64,000 nucleotides of DNA from Flavobacteriaceae bacterium (GCA_028279515.1 JANQNQ010000013.1:62001-126000); one strand, 5' to 3'. Shown: positions 17,943-26,155, numbered from the stretch's first letter. Numbers and translations are program-made. The notes: a model not told the origin generated them from the letters alone.

Positions 17943-18851
17943 TTATGCAAGATTTTCAAGAGTGCTTTTCAGTTTCGGAAAGACGAACTCGAAACCAGTT
18001 TCTTTAAGCCGTTTTGGAATGACCCTTCGGCTTTTGAGCACCAGTTCGGTTTCGGTTCTGATGATGCGTGCACCGATTGACAACAGACTTGCAGACAATG
18101 GGATCCCGAAAGGCATGTTGAGACTTTTTCTCAAAGTTTTCATGAATTCCCGATTAACGATGGGCTTGGGCGCAACAATGTTGATGACACCATCGATGCT
18201 GTTGTTGTTGATAATGAATTCGACAGCACGGCAAAAGTCATGTTCATGTATCCAACTCACAAACTGTTGTCCGCTACCCTGAGTACCTCCAAATCCAATC
18301 TTAGCTAGACTTTTTAAAGGGGAAAAAGCACCGCCCTTTTTTCCAAGAACAATGGCGGTTCGTAGGGCTACTTTACGTACAGCAGGGTTTGAAGTTTCAA
18401 AAAAAGCACGTTCCCACGCTTTAGCTACATTCATGGAGAAGTCGAAACCGATCTCTCCCTCAAATTCATCCATCTCCTTGTCTTCAGAATGCCTGTAGAT
18501 GGTTGCTGTAGACGAGTTGAGCCAAACCTTAGGTGGATTGGCGCATGTGTCGATTCCTTCGTTTAAGACTTGTGTGGATCGAACCCTCGATAGCAAGATT
18601 TCTTCCTTGTTCTTTTGCGTATAACGGCAGTCTACTGATTTACCAGTTAAGTTGATCAGTACGTCGGCACCATCGAGCTGCTTTTCCCACCCCGAAAGGG
18701 TTTGAGCGTCCCAAGTGAGGTATTGCACATTGTTGCGTTTCACAGTTTTTCCTCTGGTGAGAATTACGATTTCTTCTGCTTTGGATTTAAAGTGTTGTGT
18801 TAATGTATTTCCGAGGAAGCCAGCGCCTCCAGCAATAATTATCTTTTTCAT
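17943..18851 (-). CDS. TIGR01777-family NAD-dependent epimerase/oxidoreductase
   Basis: This 302-residue Rossmann-fold protein belongs to the extended short-chain dehydrogenase group TIGR01777 (YfcH-like; a cell-division-inhibitor label is sometimes carried over from SulA). It opens with the nucleotide-binding IIIAGGAGFLGNTL, has VLINLTGKSVDCRYT and LNSSTATIYRHSEDKEMDE in the middle, and ends with the DUF1731 segment (FGIPLSASLLSIGARIIRTETELVLKSRRVIPKRLKETGF). Substrate is unknown for the family. Its gene is 3 bp downstream of the DCC1-like gene and directly before the SRPBCC gene. Confidence 0.88.
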   Translation of the reverse strand: MKKIIIAGGAGFLGNTLTQHFKSKAEEIVILTRGKTVKRNNVQYLTWDAQTLSGWEKQLDGADVLINLTGKSVDCRYTQKNKEEILLSRVRSTQVLNEGIDTCANPPKVWLNSSTATIYRHSEDKEMDEFEGEIGFDFSMNVAKAWERAFFETSNPAVRKVALRTAIVLGKKGGAFSPLKSLAKIGFGGTQGSGQQFVSWIHEHDFCRAVEFIINNNSIDGVINIVAPKPIVNREFMKTLRKSLNMPFGIPLSASLLSIGARIIRTETELVLKSRRVIPKRLKETGFEFVFPKLKSTLENLA

Positions 18852-18854
18852 GGA

Positions 18855-19673
18855 TTATAGGATTAAGAGTAAAACAATGCCACGGTACAAGACCCAGGTG
18901 AAGGTCAAGACTTTGGGGAGTTCGAGAATGGACACACGCCTAACATGCTCTACAAGCATCAATGAAAAGACCATCCCAAACCAAAACAAGGCCATGTATT
19001 CATGAACAGGAAACCACTGATTTATCAGTATAAATAGGCCTAAAAGCAGTGACCCAACAAACGAAATGGTCATCATGTTTCCTAAGTAATTGATGATGGT
19101 TTCCTTTTTGAAAGAAAACAGCATCAAAGATTGAGCAATGAGTTGTACGCTAGCAATGAGCAATTCCCTGTAAAGATTTCCTGGCGGAATAAAATCACCC
19201 AGAAGACCAGCATACTGATGAAGAATCAAACTTGTGATTGACAGGGTCATCAAAATATATAACCATCGATAGGTATAGCTGAATTTAGGCACACATTCGA
19301 AAGTGTCATCTTGACTAGGTTTTGAAGGAATGATCACTTTTCTGTTATAGGAAATGAAGGCGTACAGTTTTTTCAACGCAAAGTGAATAGGAGAGAGGTT
19401 TCCGATTTTCTTTACCAACGGAAACGCATGACCAATTACTTTAAGCATGCTGTCAATACCGTAGGTCACGATGCCGGTTTTTCTGTCCACCAAAGCGATC
19501 TCATCTTTGGCCCGTTCAAGGTCGATAGCTATGGTGGTTCCTTCAGACATATTTGAGAAAGCCTCTCTGCCTTGCGAGTCCAACATTCCGGTTTTTATGA
19601 AGGCAGAAGTGTACCCTGCACACAACGGACAATCTTTGTCGTAAATTAAACTATGGTCGTGTAATGTTTTCAT
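18855..19673 (-). CDS. DCC1-like thiol-disulfide oxidoreductase domain protein with membrane tail
   Basis: This 272-residue protein has an N-terminal DUF393/DCC1-like domain marked by LIYDKDCPLCAGYTSAF (the D-x-C-x-x-C site, a thioredoxin-like redox motif) and GIDSMLKVIGHAFPL. The C-terminal half holds about four hydrophobic helices (WLYILMTLSITSLILHQYAG, LLIASVQLIAQSLMLFSF and others). A redox role at the inner membrane is inferred. The ATG at 19673 (MKTLHDHSLIYDKDC) matches the family start better than 19697. It overlaps the upstream small membrane protein gene by 23 bp, indicating operon coupling. The domain-plus-membrane arrangement is less common than stand-alone DCC1 proteins. Confidence 0.8.
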   Translation of the reverse strand: MKTLHDHSLIYDKDCPLCAGYTSAFIKTGMLDSQGREAFSNMSEGTTIAIDLERAKDEIALVDRKTGIVTYGIDSMLKVIGHAFPLVKKIGNLSPIHFALKKLYAFISYNRKVIIPSKPSQDDTFECVPKFSYTYRWLYILMTLSITSLILHQYAGLLGDFIPPGNLYRELLIASVQLIAQSLMLFSFKKETIINYLGNMMTISFVGSLLLGLFILINQWFPVHEYMALFWFGMVFSLMLVEHVRRVSILELPKVLTFTWVLYRGIVLLLIL

Positions 19674-20025
19674 GTCGATAGATTTTATAGCCAACAAAAG
19701 TCAAATAATAGGAAACAAGCATGGGTAATACGATGTACAAAGGAATCCCCTGAAACGCCTTGAGATACCCTGAAAAGAGCAACAGCAATACTCCTAAAGC
19801 TGAAAGCCAATAGATGCCAATGAATTCGGGAGTCTGATTGACATATTTAACCGAAAGAACTAAGGCATATATAAGTTGAAATATGCCCAGCCCCAGCATA
19901 AGAGGAGATGGAAACACCTGGGCAATCGAATCACCTTCAAAAACCGCAGGAATTAATCCGAACAGGTATTGTACCGTGGTTATTACCACTAGGAAGATGT
20001 TTAGGTTGAAGATGAATTTTCTCAT
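19651..20025 (-). CDS. Small four-helix membrane protein of the GbsR operon
   Basis: This 124-residue integral membrane protein has about four hydrophobic helices: residues 5-25, 40-60, 70-90 and 95-115 approximately. No named domain was recognised. It is the second gene of the operon, 51 bp after the GbsR stop, and that gap contains a second copy of the palindromic operator element seen before gbsR (20039-20064). Its 3' end overlaps the DCC1-like gene. The neighbouring membrane tail of the DCC1-like protein suggests that the two may interact; this is inference. Confidence 0.75.
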   Translation of the reverse strand: MRKFIFNLNIFLVVITTVQYLFGLIPAVFEGDSIAQVFPSPLMLGLGIFQLIYALVLSVKYVNQTPEFIGIYWLSALGVLLLLFSGYLKAFQGIPLYIVLPMLVSYYLTFVGYKIYRHENITRP

Positions 20026-20038
20026 ATTTATATATTTT

Positions 20039-20064
20039 AAACTTTCAGAAAAAATTGAAACATT
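20039..20064. promoter_or_regulatory. Second GbsR-operon operator-like element
   Basis: AAACTTTCAG, six A bases, TTGAAACATT. It has the same half-site (AAACTTTCA) and the same 6-base spacing as the perfect palindrome at 20604-20629, but the right arm is degenerate. It lies 13 bp before the small membrane protein ATG. A probable second binding site for the operon's own regulator. Confidence 0.5.
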
Positions 20065-20076
20065 TAATTAAAAAAA

Positions 20077-20580
20077 TTATCCCATCAGTTTCAAGATGGT
20101 CTTGGTTACCCAGTTTTCCTTTTGTTCGGTGATCTTTTCCATCATATTGTCAGCTCTCGCTACAAACTCGTACAGTTCAGTGGTCTTTTCCTTGAAGGTC
20201 TTTTCGGCCAGAGTGCCTTCGTCTTCGATCTGTGATACCTCCTTCAAAACACGAATGGCAGGTTTGATTTCACGTCTGCTACGTTCTCTAGCAATCTTAC
20301 GAGCCAACTCATCAATGTTCTTCTCTGCTGTGAAGAACTCCTTGCGCTCTCCTGGCTTGTATTCTTTAAAAACAATACCCCAGTCGATCAATCCACGTAG
20401 GTTCATACTGGCATTGCCGCGAGAAATGTGAAGTTCTTCCATGATTTCCTCCATCGATAGGGAATCGGTCGAGACCATCAACAAGGCATGTATTTGTGCC
20501 ATGGTCTTATTGATACCCCACTGAGACCCGAGTGCTCCCCACGTTTGAACAAATCTATTTTTGGCTTCTTCGTAATTCAT
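20077..20580 (-). CDS. GbsR/MarR-family transcriptional regulator
   Basis: This 167-residue winged-helix regulator has the GbsR opening NYEEAKNRFVQTWGALGSQWGINKTMAQIHALLM, where helix one and the WGxxxG segment are typical, and the DNA-recognition region SMEEIMEELHISRGNASMNLRGLIDWGIV followed by the wing YKPGERKEFFTA. The C-terminal half is helical and probably dimerises. It leads a five-gene operon. The upstream region holds TTTG, 18 bases and TATATTTG (-33/-7), with a perfect 10-bp inverted repeat over the -33 box, so autorepression is likely. The -7 box is so close (5 bp before the ATG) that the transcript may be nearly leaderless. Confidence 0.88.
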   Translation of the reverse strand: MNYEEAKNRFVQTWGALGSQWGINKTMAQIHALLMVSTDSLSMEEIMEELHISRGNASMNLRGLIDWGIVFKEYKPGERKEFFTAEKNIDELARKIARERSRREIKPAIRVLKEVSQIEDEGTLAEKTFKEKTTELYEFVARADNMMEKITEQKENWVTKTILKLMG

Positions 20581-20584
20581 AGTA

Positions 20585-20592
20585 CAAATATA
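20585..20592 (-). promoter_or_regulatory. -7 box TATATTTG of the gbsR operon
   Basis: The minus strand reads TTTTG, 18 bases, TATATTTG, an exact Bacteroidota -33/-7 pair. The -33 box lies inside the palindrome at 20604-20629. Confidence 0.65.
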
Positions 20593-20603
20593 GTGAATTT
20601 TTT

Positions 20604-20629
20604 AAACTTTCAAAATAAATTGAAAGTTT
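20604..20629. promoter_or_regulatory. Palindromic operator before gbsR
   Basis: AAACTTTCAA, 6 bases, TTGAAAGTTT: a perfect 10-bp inverted repeat that covers the -33 promoter element of the operon. Its symmetry and position fit a dimeric winged-helix repressor, most simply the GbsR protein itself. Confidence 0.65.
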
Positions 20630-20651
20630 GTGTTGTTTGATATGCGCGAAG

Positions 20652-20686
20652 TGTATTTCGTCGATCAAAAATGCATTTCATCGATC
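20652..20686. promoter_or_regulatory. Tandem direct-repeat site (LytTR-like layout)
   Basis: TGTATTTCGTCGATC and TGCATTTCATCGATC are 15-bp direct repeats (12-13 matches) starting exactly 20 bp apart. A closely related pair is at 28704-28738. The layout of two direct repeats about two helical turns apart is that of LytTR-type binding sites; the assignment is inferred. Confidence 0.4.
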
Positions 20687-20850
20687 GTTTAATTTGTAAC
20701 TAGTTGATTTTCTGTGAGATCTGAAAAAGTGCGTTCTTTTGCGGTCGAATTACCTCAAATCGGTTGTTGTTGGTTTTGTGATAATTACTTGACACCTACT
20801 TTGTTTTGGTTGAAGTAACTGAGGTACATTCGAATGCCCCAAACCAAGAT

Positions 20851-20872
20851 CCGCCCGTTTCGGCGGGCGGTC
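20851..20872. repeat. GC-rich palindrome
   Basis: The arms CCGCCCG and CGGGCGG flank a 6-base loop, a GC-rich hairpin in otherwise AT-rich intergenic DNA. It lacks a following T run on the plus strand, so it may be a REP-like element rather than a terminator. Confidence 0.45.
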
Positions 20873-20899
20873 TTCAACTTTAAATTAAATATTTGCGAT

Positions 20900-21031
20900 A
20901 TGATAACAATACTAGCACTTTTGACCCTTTTTTCTCCCATTATTATAAAGCGTTTTGATGCTGCGGCCCATCTTAAGAAACATGTGCGTTGGGTCTTTGT
21001 AAAACGTGACCAAAGAAAAAGAGAGCGATAA
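20900..21031 (+). CDS. Possible small membrane protein (43 residues)
   Basis: A short frame starting ATG at 20900 encodes one N-terminal hydrophobic helix (MITILALLTLFSPIIIKRF) and a strongly basic tail (HVRWVFVKRDQRKRER). Its TAA stop lies inside the loop of the intrinsic terminator at 21016-21042, which suggests a real short transcript ending here. A TATTTG-like sequence directly precedes the ATG but is too close to serve as its -7 box with a normal leader. No family was recognised. It could be a small membrane regulator or non-coding. Confidence 0.35.
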   Translation: MITILALLTLFSPIIIKRFDAAAHLKKHVRWVFVKRDQRKRER

Positions 21032-21042
21032 GCTCTCTTTTT
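21016..21042 (+). terminator. Intrinsic terminator before the rhodanese gene
   Basis: An 11-bp perfect stem (AAAAAGAGAGC / GCTCTCTTTTT) with loop GATAA, followed by TGTTTTTG on the plus strand. It lies upstream of the rhodanese ATG (21090), so a separate plus-strand transcript must end here. Confidence 0.75.
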
Positions 21043-21089
21043 TGTTTTTGCCTTTTGTGAAAGTTCTTATTTTTGAGAAAACACTTCGT

Positions 21090-21473
21090 ATGAGAACTAT
21101 CTTTTGTCTTTTCATTTTGTTGGTCAGCTTCTCCTGTACACAGGAAAAGAAAGAACCCAAGGTGAGTTTGGTCACTGTCAATGCCTTTTCAGAACAACTC
21201 AGTGATAATGTACAACTCGTTGATGTTAGAAGGCCGGAAGAGTTCGCCAATGGACACCTACCAGGAGCAAAGAACATCAATGTTCTCAACGATGATTTCG
21301 CAAATCATTTTTCAGATTTCGACAAAGACGAAACGATTTATTTATACTGCAAGGCTGGTGGTCGCAGCGCTAAAGCTTCCTTGATTTTAAAGGACCTCGG
21401 ATTCATAGATATTGTTGACATGGAAGGAGGATATACCGCTTGGACACAAGCTGGACTCCCAACGACCAAATAA
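21090..21473 (+). CDS. Rhodanese-like lipoprotein
   Basis: This 127-residue protein has a lipoprotein-like signal (MRTIFCLFILLVSFSC, Cys16 as likely lipidation site) and one rhodanese domain. Visible parts are LVDVRRPEEFANGHLPGAKNI and the active-site loop with Cys87 in LYCKAGGRSAKAS, followed by the usual DMEGGYTAWTQAGLP ending. It probably carries persulfide sulfur in the periplasm. The ATG at 21090 was chosen because a longer frame reads back through the terminator. The convergent M3 peptidase ends 10 bp downstream. Confidence 0.88.
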   Translation: MRTIFCLFILLVSFSCTQEKKEPKVSLVTVNAFSEQLSDNVQLVDVRRPEEFANGHLPGAKNINVLNDDFANHFSDFDKDETIYLYCKAGGRSAKASLILKDLGFIDIVDMEGGYTAWTQAGLPTTK

Positions 21474-21483
21474 TAAAAACGAA

Positions 21484-23523
21484 TCAGTTTTTAATCAAGC
21501 CTGCACGTCTCAGTAATGCTTCAGGCTTAGGTTCTTGTCCGCGAAAAGTGGTGTATAACTTCATAGGCTCTTCGGATCCCCCTTTTGACAATACATGCTC
21601 CTTGAATTTATTGGCGATGGTCTTATTGAAAATGCCTTCCTCTTTAAAATATTCAAAGGCATCAGCATCTAATACTTCGGCCCATTTGTAGCTGTAGTAT
21701 CCTGCAGAATACCCTCCTTGAAAGATATGAGAGAACGCAGTGCTCATACAGTTTTCACCAACTTCTGGATACAAGCGCGTTTGATCAAATGCCGCCTTCT
21801 CGTGTTTTTTGACATCAGCGATATTCGTTGGGTCTTGACCATGCCAGCTCATGTCTAACATTCCAAAACTCAGCTGGCGTAAAGTAGACATGCCTTCGAG
21901 AAAAGTCGAGGATTCCTTTATTTTCTGAACATATTCCATAGGGATGGTCTCACCCGTCTCATAATGTGTTGCAAAAAGGGCTAGCGCCTCTTTTTCATAA
22001 CACCAATTTTCTAACATTTGACTGGGTAGTTCTACAAAATCCCAATGCACATTGGTACCCGAAAGACTTGGGTAGGTTGTGTTGGCTAACATGCCGTGAA
22101 GCGCGTGTCCGAATTCATGAAACAAGGTTGTTACCTCATTGAAAGTTAGCAGGGACGGTTTTGTCTCTGTGGGTTTTGTAAAGTTGCACACGATAGAAAT
22201 ATGAGGGCGGTCATTGACCCCATCTTTCCTCCATTGCGATTTATATGAAGTCATCCAGGCTCCGTTTCGTTTTCCAGGTCTTGGATGAAAGTCAGCATAC
22301 AATATGGAAACATATGTGCCTTCGGCATCGGTCACTTTGTATGTTTTTACTTCTTCGTGATAGGCGTCGATGTCAAAGACCTCTTCAAATTGAAGACCGA
22401 AGAGCTTTTGAGAGATTGTAAATACGCCATCTATTACATTTTCTAGCTTGAAGTATGGTTTTAATTTTTCGTCGTCAAGACTAAAAAGCTTTTGTTTCAA
22501 TTTCTCAGAGTAATAGGCGCTGTCCCATTTTTGTAGGTGGTCTATCTGATCAAGATCTTTCGCGAAATTTTCAAGCTGTGAAAACTCTCTTTTTGCAGCG
22601 GGTTTGGCCTTTTCCAACAATTCTGATAGGAAGTTATTGACCTTGCCTGGTGTTTTGGCCATACGCTCTTCTAACACAAAATCGGCATGGGTTTCATAAC
22701 CTAGCAATTGAGCTCTTTCGTGTCGTAATTTGGCAATTTGAAGCACGTTTTCTTGGTTGTCAAGCTCATCTCCTTGAAACCCTTTTCGGCCAAATGCCAA
22801 AGACAGTTGTTCTCTCAGTGAACGATCTTCCAAATACTTCATAAAAGGAATATAGCTTGGGTAATCCAAGGTAAATAGCCAACCCTCTTTCTCCTTGCTT
22901 TTGGCCAATGAATGAGCCGCTTCCTTGGCTCCATCAGGCAAACCTTTAAGTTGGGTTTCATCAGTGACCAATAGTTCGAATCGATTGGTTTCGGCTAAAA
23001 CGTTCTCTCCAAACTTTAAGGTAAGCTTTGAGAGTAGTTTATCAATTTCTCGAAGTTGTTGTTTTTTTTCTTCGGAAAGATTTGCACCATTGCGAGCAAA
23101 ACTCTTGTATTTTTTGTCCAAAAGTGTTGCCTGCTCGATTGAAAGGTTCAACTCGTCTTTCTGACTGTACACAGCTTTAACCCTTTCAAAAAGATCTTTG
23201 TTTAGCCTAATGTCATTGCTGTATTCTGATAATAAAGGAGAAATTTTTTGAGCAATAGCCTGAATCTCTTTATTGGTTTCTGCACTGTTTAGATTGAAGA
23301 ATATACTTGTCACCCGATCTAATTGTTGTCCAGAAAACTCAAGCGCTTCAATCGTGTTTTCAAAGGTCGGCTTTTCAGGGTTTTTGGTGATATCGTCAAT
23401 TTCATCTTTGGCTCTCTTGATTTCCGTTTCGACGGCAGGTAAAAAATCTTCATTCTTTATCTGAGAAAAGGGAGCTGATTGATATGGAGTTGTAAACGGT
23501 TGTGTTAAGATATTCTTGCTCAT
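21484..23523 (-). CDS. M3-family oligopeptidase (Dcp/PrlC-like)
   Basis: This 679-residue cytoplasmic zinc metallopeptidase has the M3 core motif His469-Glu470-Phe-Gly-His473 in TLFHEFGHALHGML, followed by the third-ligand Glu segment LPSQMLENWCYE. FAFGRKGFQGDELDNQENV-like and the IPFMKYLEDRSLREQL region match the thimet-oligopeptidase helical domain. Family members degrade short peptides or remove dipeptides from C-termini. There is no signal peptide, although some Bacteroidota Dcp relatives are lipoproteins. Length is normal. It is a single gene, with no clear -7 box. Confidence 0.92.
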   Translation of the reverse strand: MSKNILTQPFTTPYQSAPFSQIKNEDFLPAVETEIKRAKDEIDDITKNPEKPTFENTIEALEFSGQQLDRVTSIFFNLNSAETNKEIQAIAQKISPLLSEYSNDIRLNKDLFERVKAVYSQKDELNLSIEQATLLDKKYKSFARNGANLSEEKKQQLREIDKLLSKLTLKFGENVLAETNRFELLVTDETQLKGLPDGAKEAAHSLAKSKEKEGWLFTLDYPSYIPFMKYLEDRSLREQLSLAFGRKGFQGDELDNQENVLQIAKLRHERAQLLGYETHADFVLEERMAKTPGKVNNFLSELLEKAKPAAKREFSQLENFAKDLDQIDHLQKWDSAYYSEKLKQKLFSLDDEKLKPYFKLENVIDGVFTISQKLFGLQFEEVFDIDAYHEEVKTYKVTDAEGTYVSILYADFHPRPGKRNGAWMTSYKSQWRKDGVNDRPHISIVCNFTKPTETKPSLLTFNEVTTLFHEFGHALHGMLANTTYPSLSGTNVHWDFVELPSQMLENWCYEKEALALFATHYETGETIPMEYVQKIKESSTFLEGMSTLRQLSFGMLDMSWHGQDPTNIADVKKHEKAAFDQTRLYPEVGENCMSTAFSHIFQGGYSAGYYSYKWAEVLDADAFEYFKEEGIFNKTIANKFKEHVLSKGGSEEPMKLYTTFRGQEPKPEALLRRAGLIKN

Positions 23524-23592
23524 TTGATTCTATCTTCTGATGTGAAAGGAAAACTAAAAATTGAATATAGCTCTTGGCTTGTATCAAAAGTA

Positions 23593-23627
23593 TGCATTTC
23601 ATCGAGAAAATTAAACGAAATGTCGAG
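23593..23627. promoter_or_regulatory. Weaker tandem repeat upstream of the LamG protein gene
   Basis: TGCATTTCATCGAG and ACGAAATGTCGAG with the TCGAG words 21 bp apart. The 14-mer ATGCATTTCATCGA is identical to one inside 20652-20686. It sits about 63-97 bases before the predicted transcript start of the gene at 23700. Confidence 0.3.
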
Positions 23628-23699
23628 CGTAAATTTTTAGGGAATCTGGTTTTCTTTTAAATGGTTGGCAATCAGTAGTTTTAGATTAAAATTGTGATT

Positions 23700-26105
23700 A
23701 TGAGAACCCTTACACCCCTTTTGCTGCTATTCTTCAGCACGTTATTGTATGCTCAACCGCCACATGAAGGTTATGTACTGGACGGAGTAAACGACTTTAT
23801 CGATGTACCTGGCACGTCGAACATCAATAGCACTGTAACCAATAATCGTAGCTATGAATTCTATTTCAAAGTAAATAGTACAGCCGCTCGACAAATGATT
23901 TTCGAAGAAGGTGGGGGAACGAGAGCTACCTTGGCCTATGTCCAGAATGGATTTCTTGTTTTAGGGGCGTACAACCGAGCAGATTATACACCTAATTGGC
24001 AAGGAACTTTTTTCAGAGAACCAGTTGTTGCCGATACTTGGTATCATGTGGCATTGGTTTTGGACAACGGACAGCCTACAGTCAATAATCCGATAGGTGT
24101 TAATGACAACACAGCACTTAAATGGTACTTGAACGGCACACTCATGGATCAACGGGCAGGATTCCAATTTGGAACCCACAATGCATTGATCATTGGGGTC
24201 AAGGATGGATCCCTGCGCTTTCCTAATTGTGGGACGTGGACTGCAGGAGGCTCTTCAGAATATTGCTTCGGAAGCCTTACCAATGATGGTGGGTCTAACG
24301 AGTACTATATGGACGGTAACATCTATGGATTTAGAATTTGGAATGATGTAAGAACCGCTACAGAGATTGTCGATAATATGGATGCGGTTATTACAACAGT
24401 TGGACAAGATGATTTAGTTGCGTCGTTGGACGGTGATACACTCACCTACCTTGATAATTCAGATACTCCGGTTGATGTTTCCGGAAGTAACGTCACTACA
24501 ATTTCTTGGAAGGCAACCGCAGCAACAACCGATTGGAACACAGCTACGAATTGGGTCGGCGATACAGTGCCAGACGCAACTTTGATAGAATCAGTAAACA
24601 TTCCCACATCTTCAAATTATCCTGTGTTGAATTCTCAGATCATCGTCGGTCGTCTTGATGTTGATAGTGGCGCTTCGATCACCGTCAATGCAGGAGCAAC
24701 ATTAGATGTGAGATATGCGTTGACAAACGATGGTACGATCACAATAGAAAACGATGGGTCTTTGTTATATCGAGAATCGAAAGCCATTGCCGGAAGTGGA
24801 AACTTTATAGTGAAAAGGGATTCACCAGACAACAGCAATCAATTTTTCTTCAACTATTGGTCTACACCTTTAGCGGATGGGGATGAGTCGATTGCAACAG
24901 TATTCCCAGGTTCAGTAAATCACTCTTTTTTCTACAATGCAAGTACAAATCCTTCTGATTGGAACTTTTACAGTGGCGCCATGAATGCCGGACTTGGATA
25001 TGCCGTAAGAGCAAATCAGACAGGTGTTAGAACAGCAACTTTTGACGGAAAGGTAAACAACGGAGACGTTGTAGAACCCGTGTATTATCACCCTGACTTT
25101 AACAACCCTTCAGACATTGGGTTTAATATTTTAGGGAATCCGTATCCATCGGCCATTGACTGGGAGCTATTCGCAGCCGATAATACCGATGCCATTGAGG
25201 GAACCGTTTACTTCTGGAATCAATCGGTCGTTACGGCCGGAGACAATTTAGCTTCAGACTATATCGCTTATAACAGTACGGGCTCGAATCCTCCAGGAGC
25301 CACCAAAGACATAGGGACGGCACAAGGGTTTGTGGTACAGGCGAAAAGCGGAGGGACTGGTTCGGTTACTTTTAAGAACTCTCATCGCCTTGCAGGAAAC
25401 AATACGCAGTTTTTTAGAAATGCTGTAAGTAACAATAATGATGGGCGTGTTTGGCTAAGAATGTCTGGAAACAACTACTATAGCACTATTTTGGTCGGTT
25501 TTCTGCCAGGAGCCACAGATGCCTACGACCCTGGATTTGATGGAGCCTTCATTGGTGAAGGAGCAACGATAGAGTTCTACTCGTATTTGAACACCCAAAA
25601 ATTAGCGATTCAGGCCTTGCCCGAACTAACAACTACAGATAGGCAAATTGCTTTGGGAGCTGAGGTGCTTAGCGCAAACAATTACACCATTGCCATCGAT
25701 CAAGAGTTTGTCAATCCTGATTTCGATATCGTACTAGAAGATACCGACCAAGGCACGTTTACAGATCTTCGTATGGGCGGGTACACCTTCAATGTAAGCT
25801 CAGCTCAAGAGATGAATGATCGTTTCATACTTCATTTAAACTACAACCAAGTGTTGAGCGTTGACGATTTTGATCCAACATCAGAAACTTTATTGTCTTA
25901 CTTTAAAGGAAATGAACTATTGTTTGATACGAACTTGACCGACCTCAAATGGATAACCTTATTTGATATTCAAGGAAGACGTATACAAGCTACACCTTAT
26001 AATGGGCGCATAGCGGTACCAGCAACACTTCCCGCAGGAGTTTATGTGGTGTCACTAACCCGTTTTTCAGGAAAAACGATTGTCAAGAAAGTATTGAAAC
26101 AATAG
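23700..26105 (+). CDS. T9SS cargo protein with LamG-like domain and type A sorting domain
   Basis: This 801-residue secreted protein has a signal peptide (MRTLTPLLLLFFSTLLYAQ), a LamG/concanavalin-A-like domain (about residues 20-235; YVLDGVNDFIDVPGTSN ... WYHVALVLDNGQ), a middle beta-rich region and a C-terminal type A T9SS sorting domain (LFDIQGRRIQ ... AGVYVVSLTRFSGKTIVKKVLKQ). The C-terminal 420 residues are closely related to the downstream gene. A GTG two codons upstream (23694) is the only other start. A near-consensus -7 box TAGTTTTA lies at 23676-23683. Function: cell-surface or secreted binding protein; ligand unknown. Confidence 0.9.
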   Translation: MRTLTPLLLLFFSTLLYAQPPHEGYVLDGVNDFIDVPGTSNINSTVTNNRSYEFYFKVNSTAARQMIFEEGGGTRATLAYVQNGFLVLGAYNRADYTPNWQGTFFREPVVADTWYHVALVLDNGQPTVNNPIGVNDNTALKWYLNGTLMDQRAGFQFGTHNALIIGVKDGSLRFPNCGTWTAGGSSEYCFGSLTNDGGSNEYYMDGNIYGFRIWNDVRTATEIVDNMDAVITTVGQDDLVASLDGDTLTYLDNSDTPVDVSGSNVTTISWKATAATTDWNTATNWVGDTVPDATLIESVNIPTSSNYPVLNSQIIVGRLDVDSGASITVNAGATLDVRYALTNDGTITIENDGSLLYRESKAIAGSGNFIVKRDSPDNSNQFFFNYWSTPLADGDESIATVFPGSVNHSFFYNASTNPSDWNFYSGAMNAGLGYAVRANQTGVRTATFDGKVNNGDVVEPVYYHPDFNNPSDIGFNILGNPYPSAIDWELFAADNTDAIEGTVYFWNQSVVTAGDNLASDYIAYNSTGSNPPGATKDIGTAQGFVVQAKSGGTGSVTFKNSHRLAGNNTQFFRNAVSNNNDGRVWLRMSGNNYYSTILVGFLPGATDAYDPGFDGAFIGEGATIEFYSYLNTQKLAIQALPELTTTDRQIALGAEVLSANNYTIAIDQEFVNPDFDIVLEDTDQGTFTDLRMGGYTFNVSSAQEMNDRFILHLNYNQVLSVDDFDPTSETLLSYFKGNELLFDTNLTDLKWITLFDIQGRRIQATPYNGRIAVPATLPAGVYVVSLTRFSGKTIVKKVLKQ

Positions 26106-26147
26106 AGAAGACTATCTTGAGAAGGTTATAGGCTGCGAAAAAAAACG

Positions 26148-26155
26148 TAACTTTG
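26148..26155 (+). promoter_or_regulatory. -7 box TAACTTTG of the second T9SS cargo gene
   Basis: An exact TAnnTTTG match 23 bp before the ATG at 26178, giving this gene its own promoter despite the short gap after its paralogue. Confidence 0.55.

Noticed and set aside
20851-20872. Terminator for a minus-strand transcript
   Set aside because: The stem is strong but no T run follows on either strand, so it was listed as a palindrome only.
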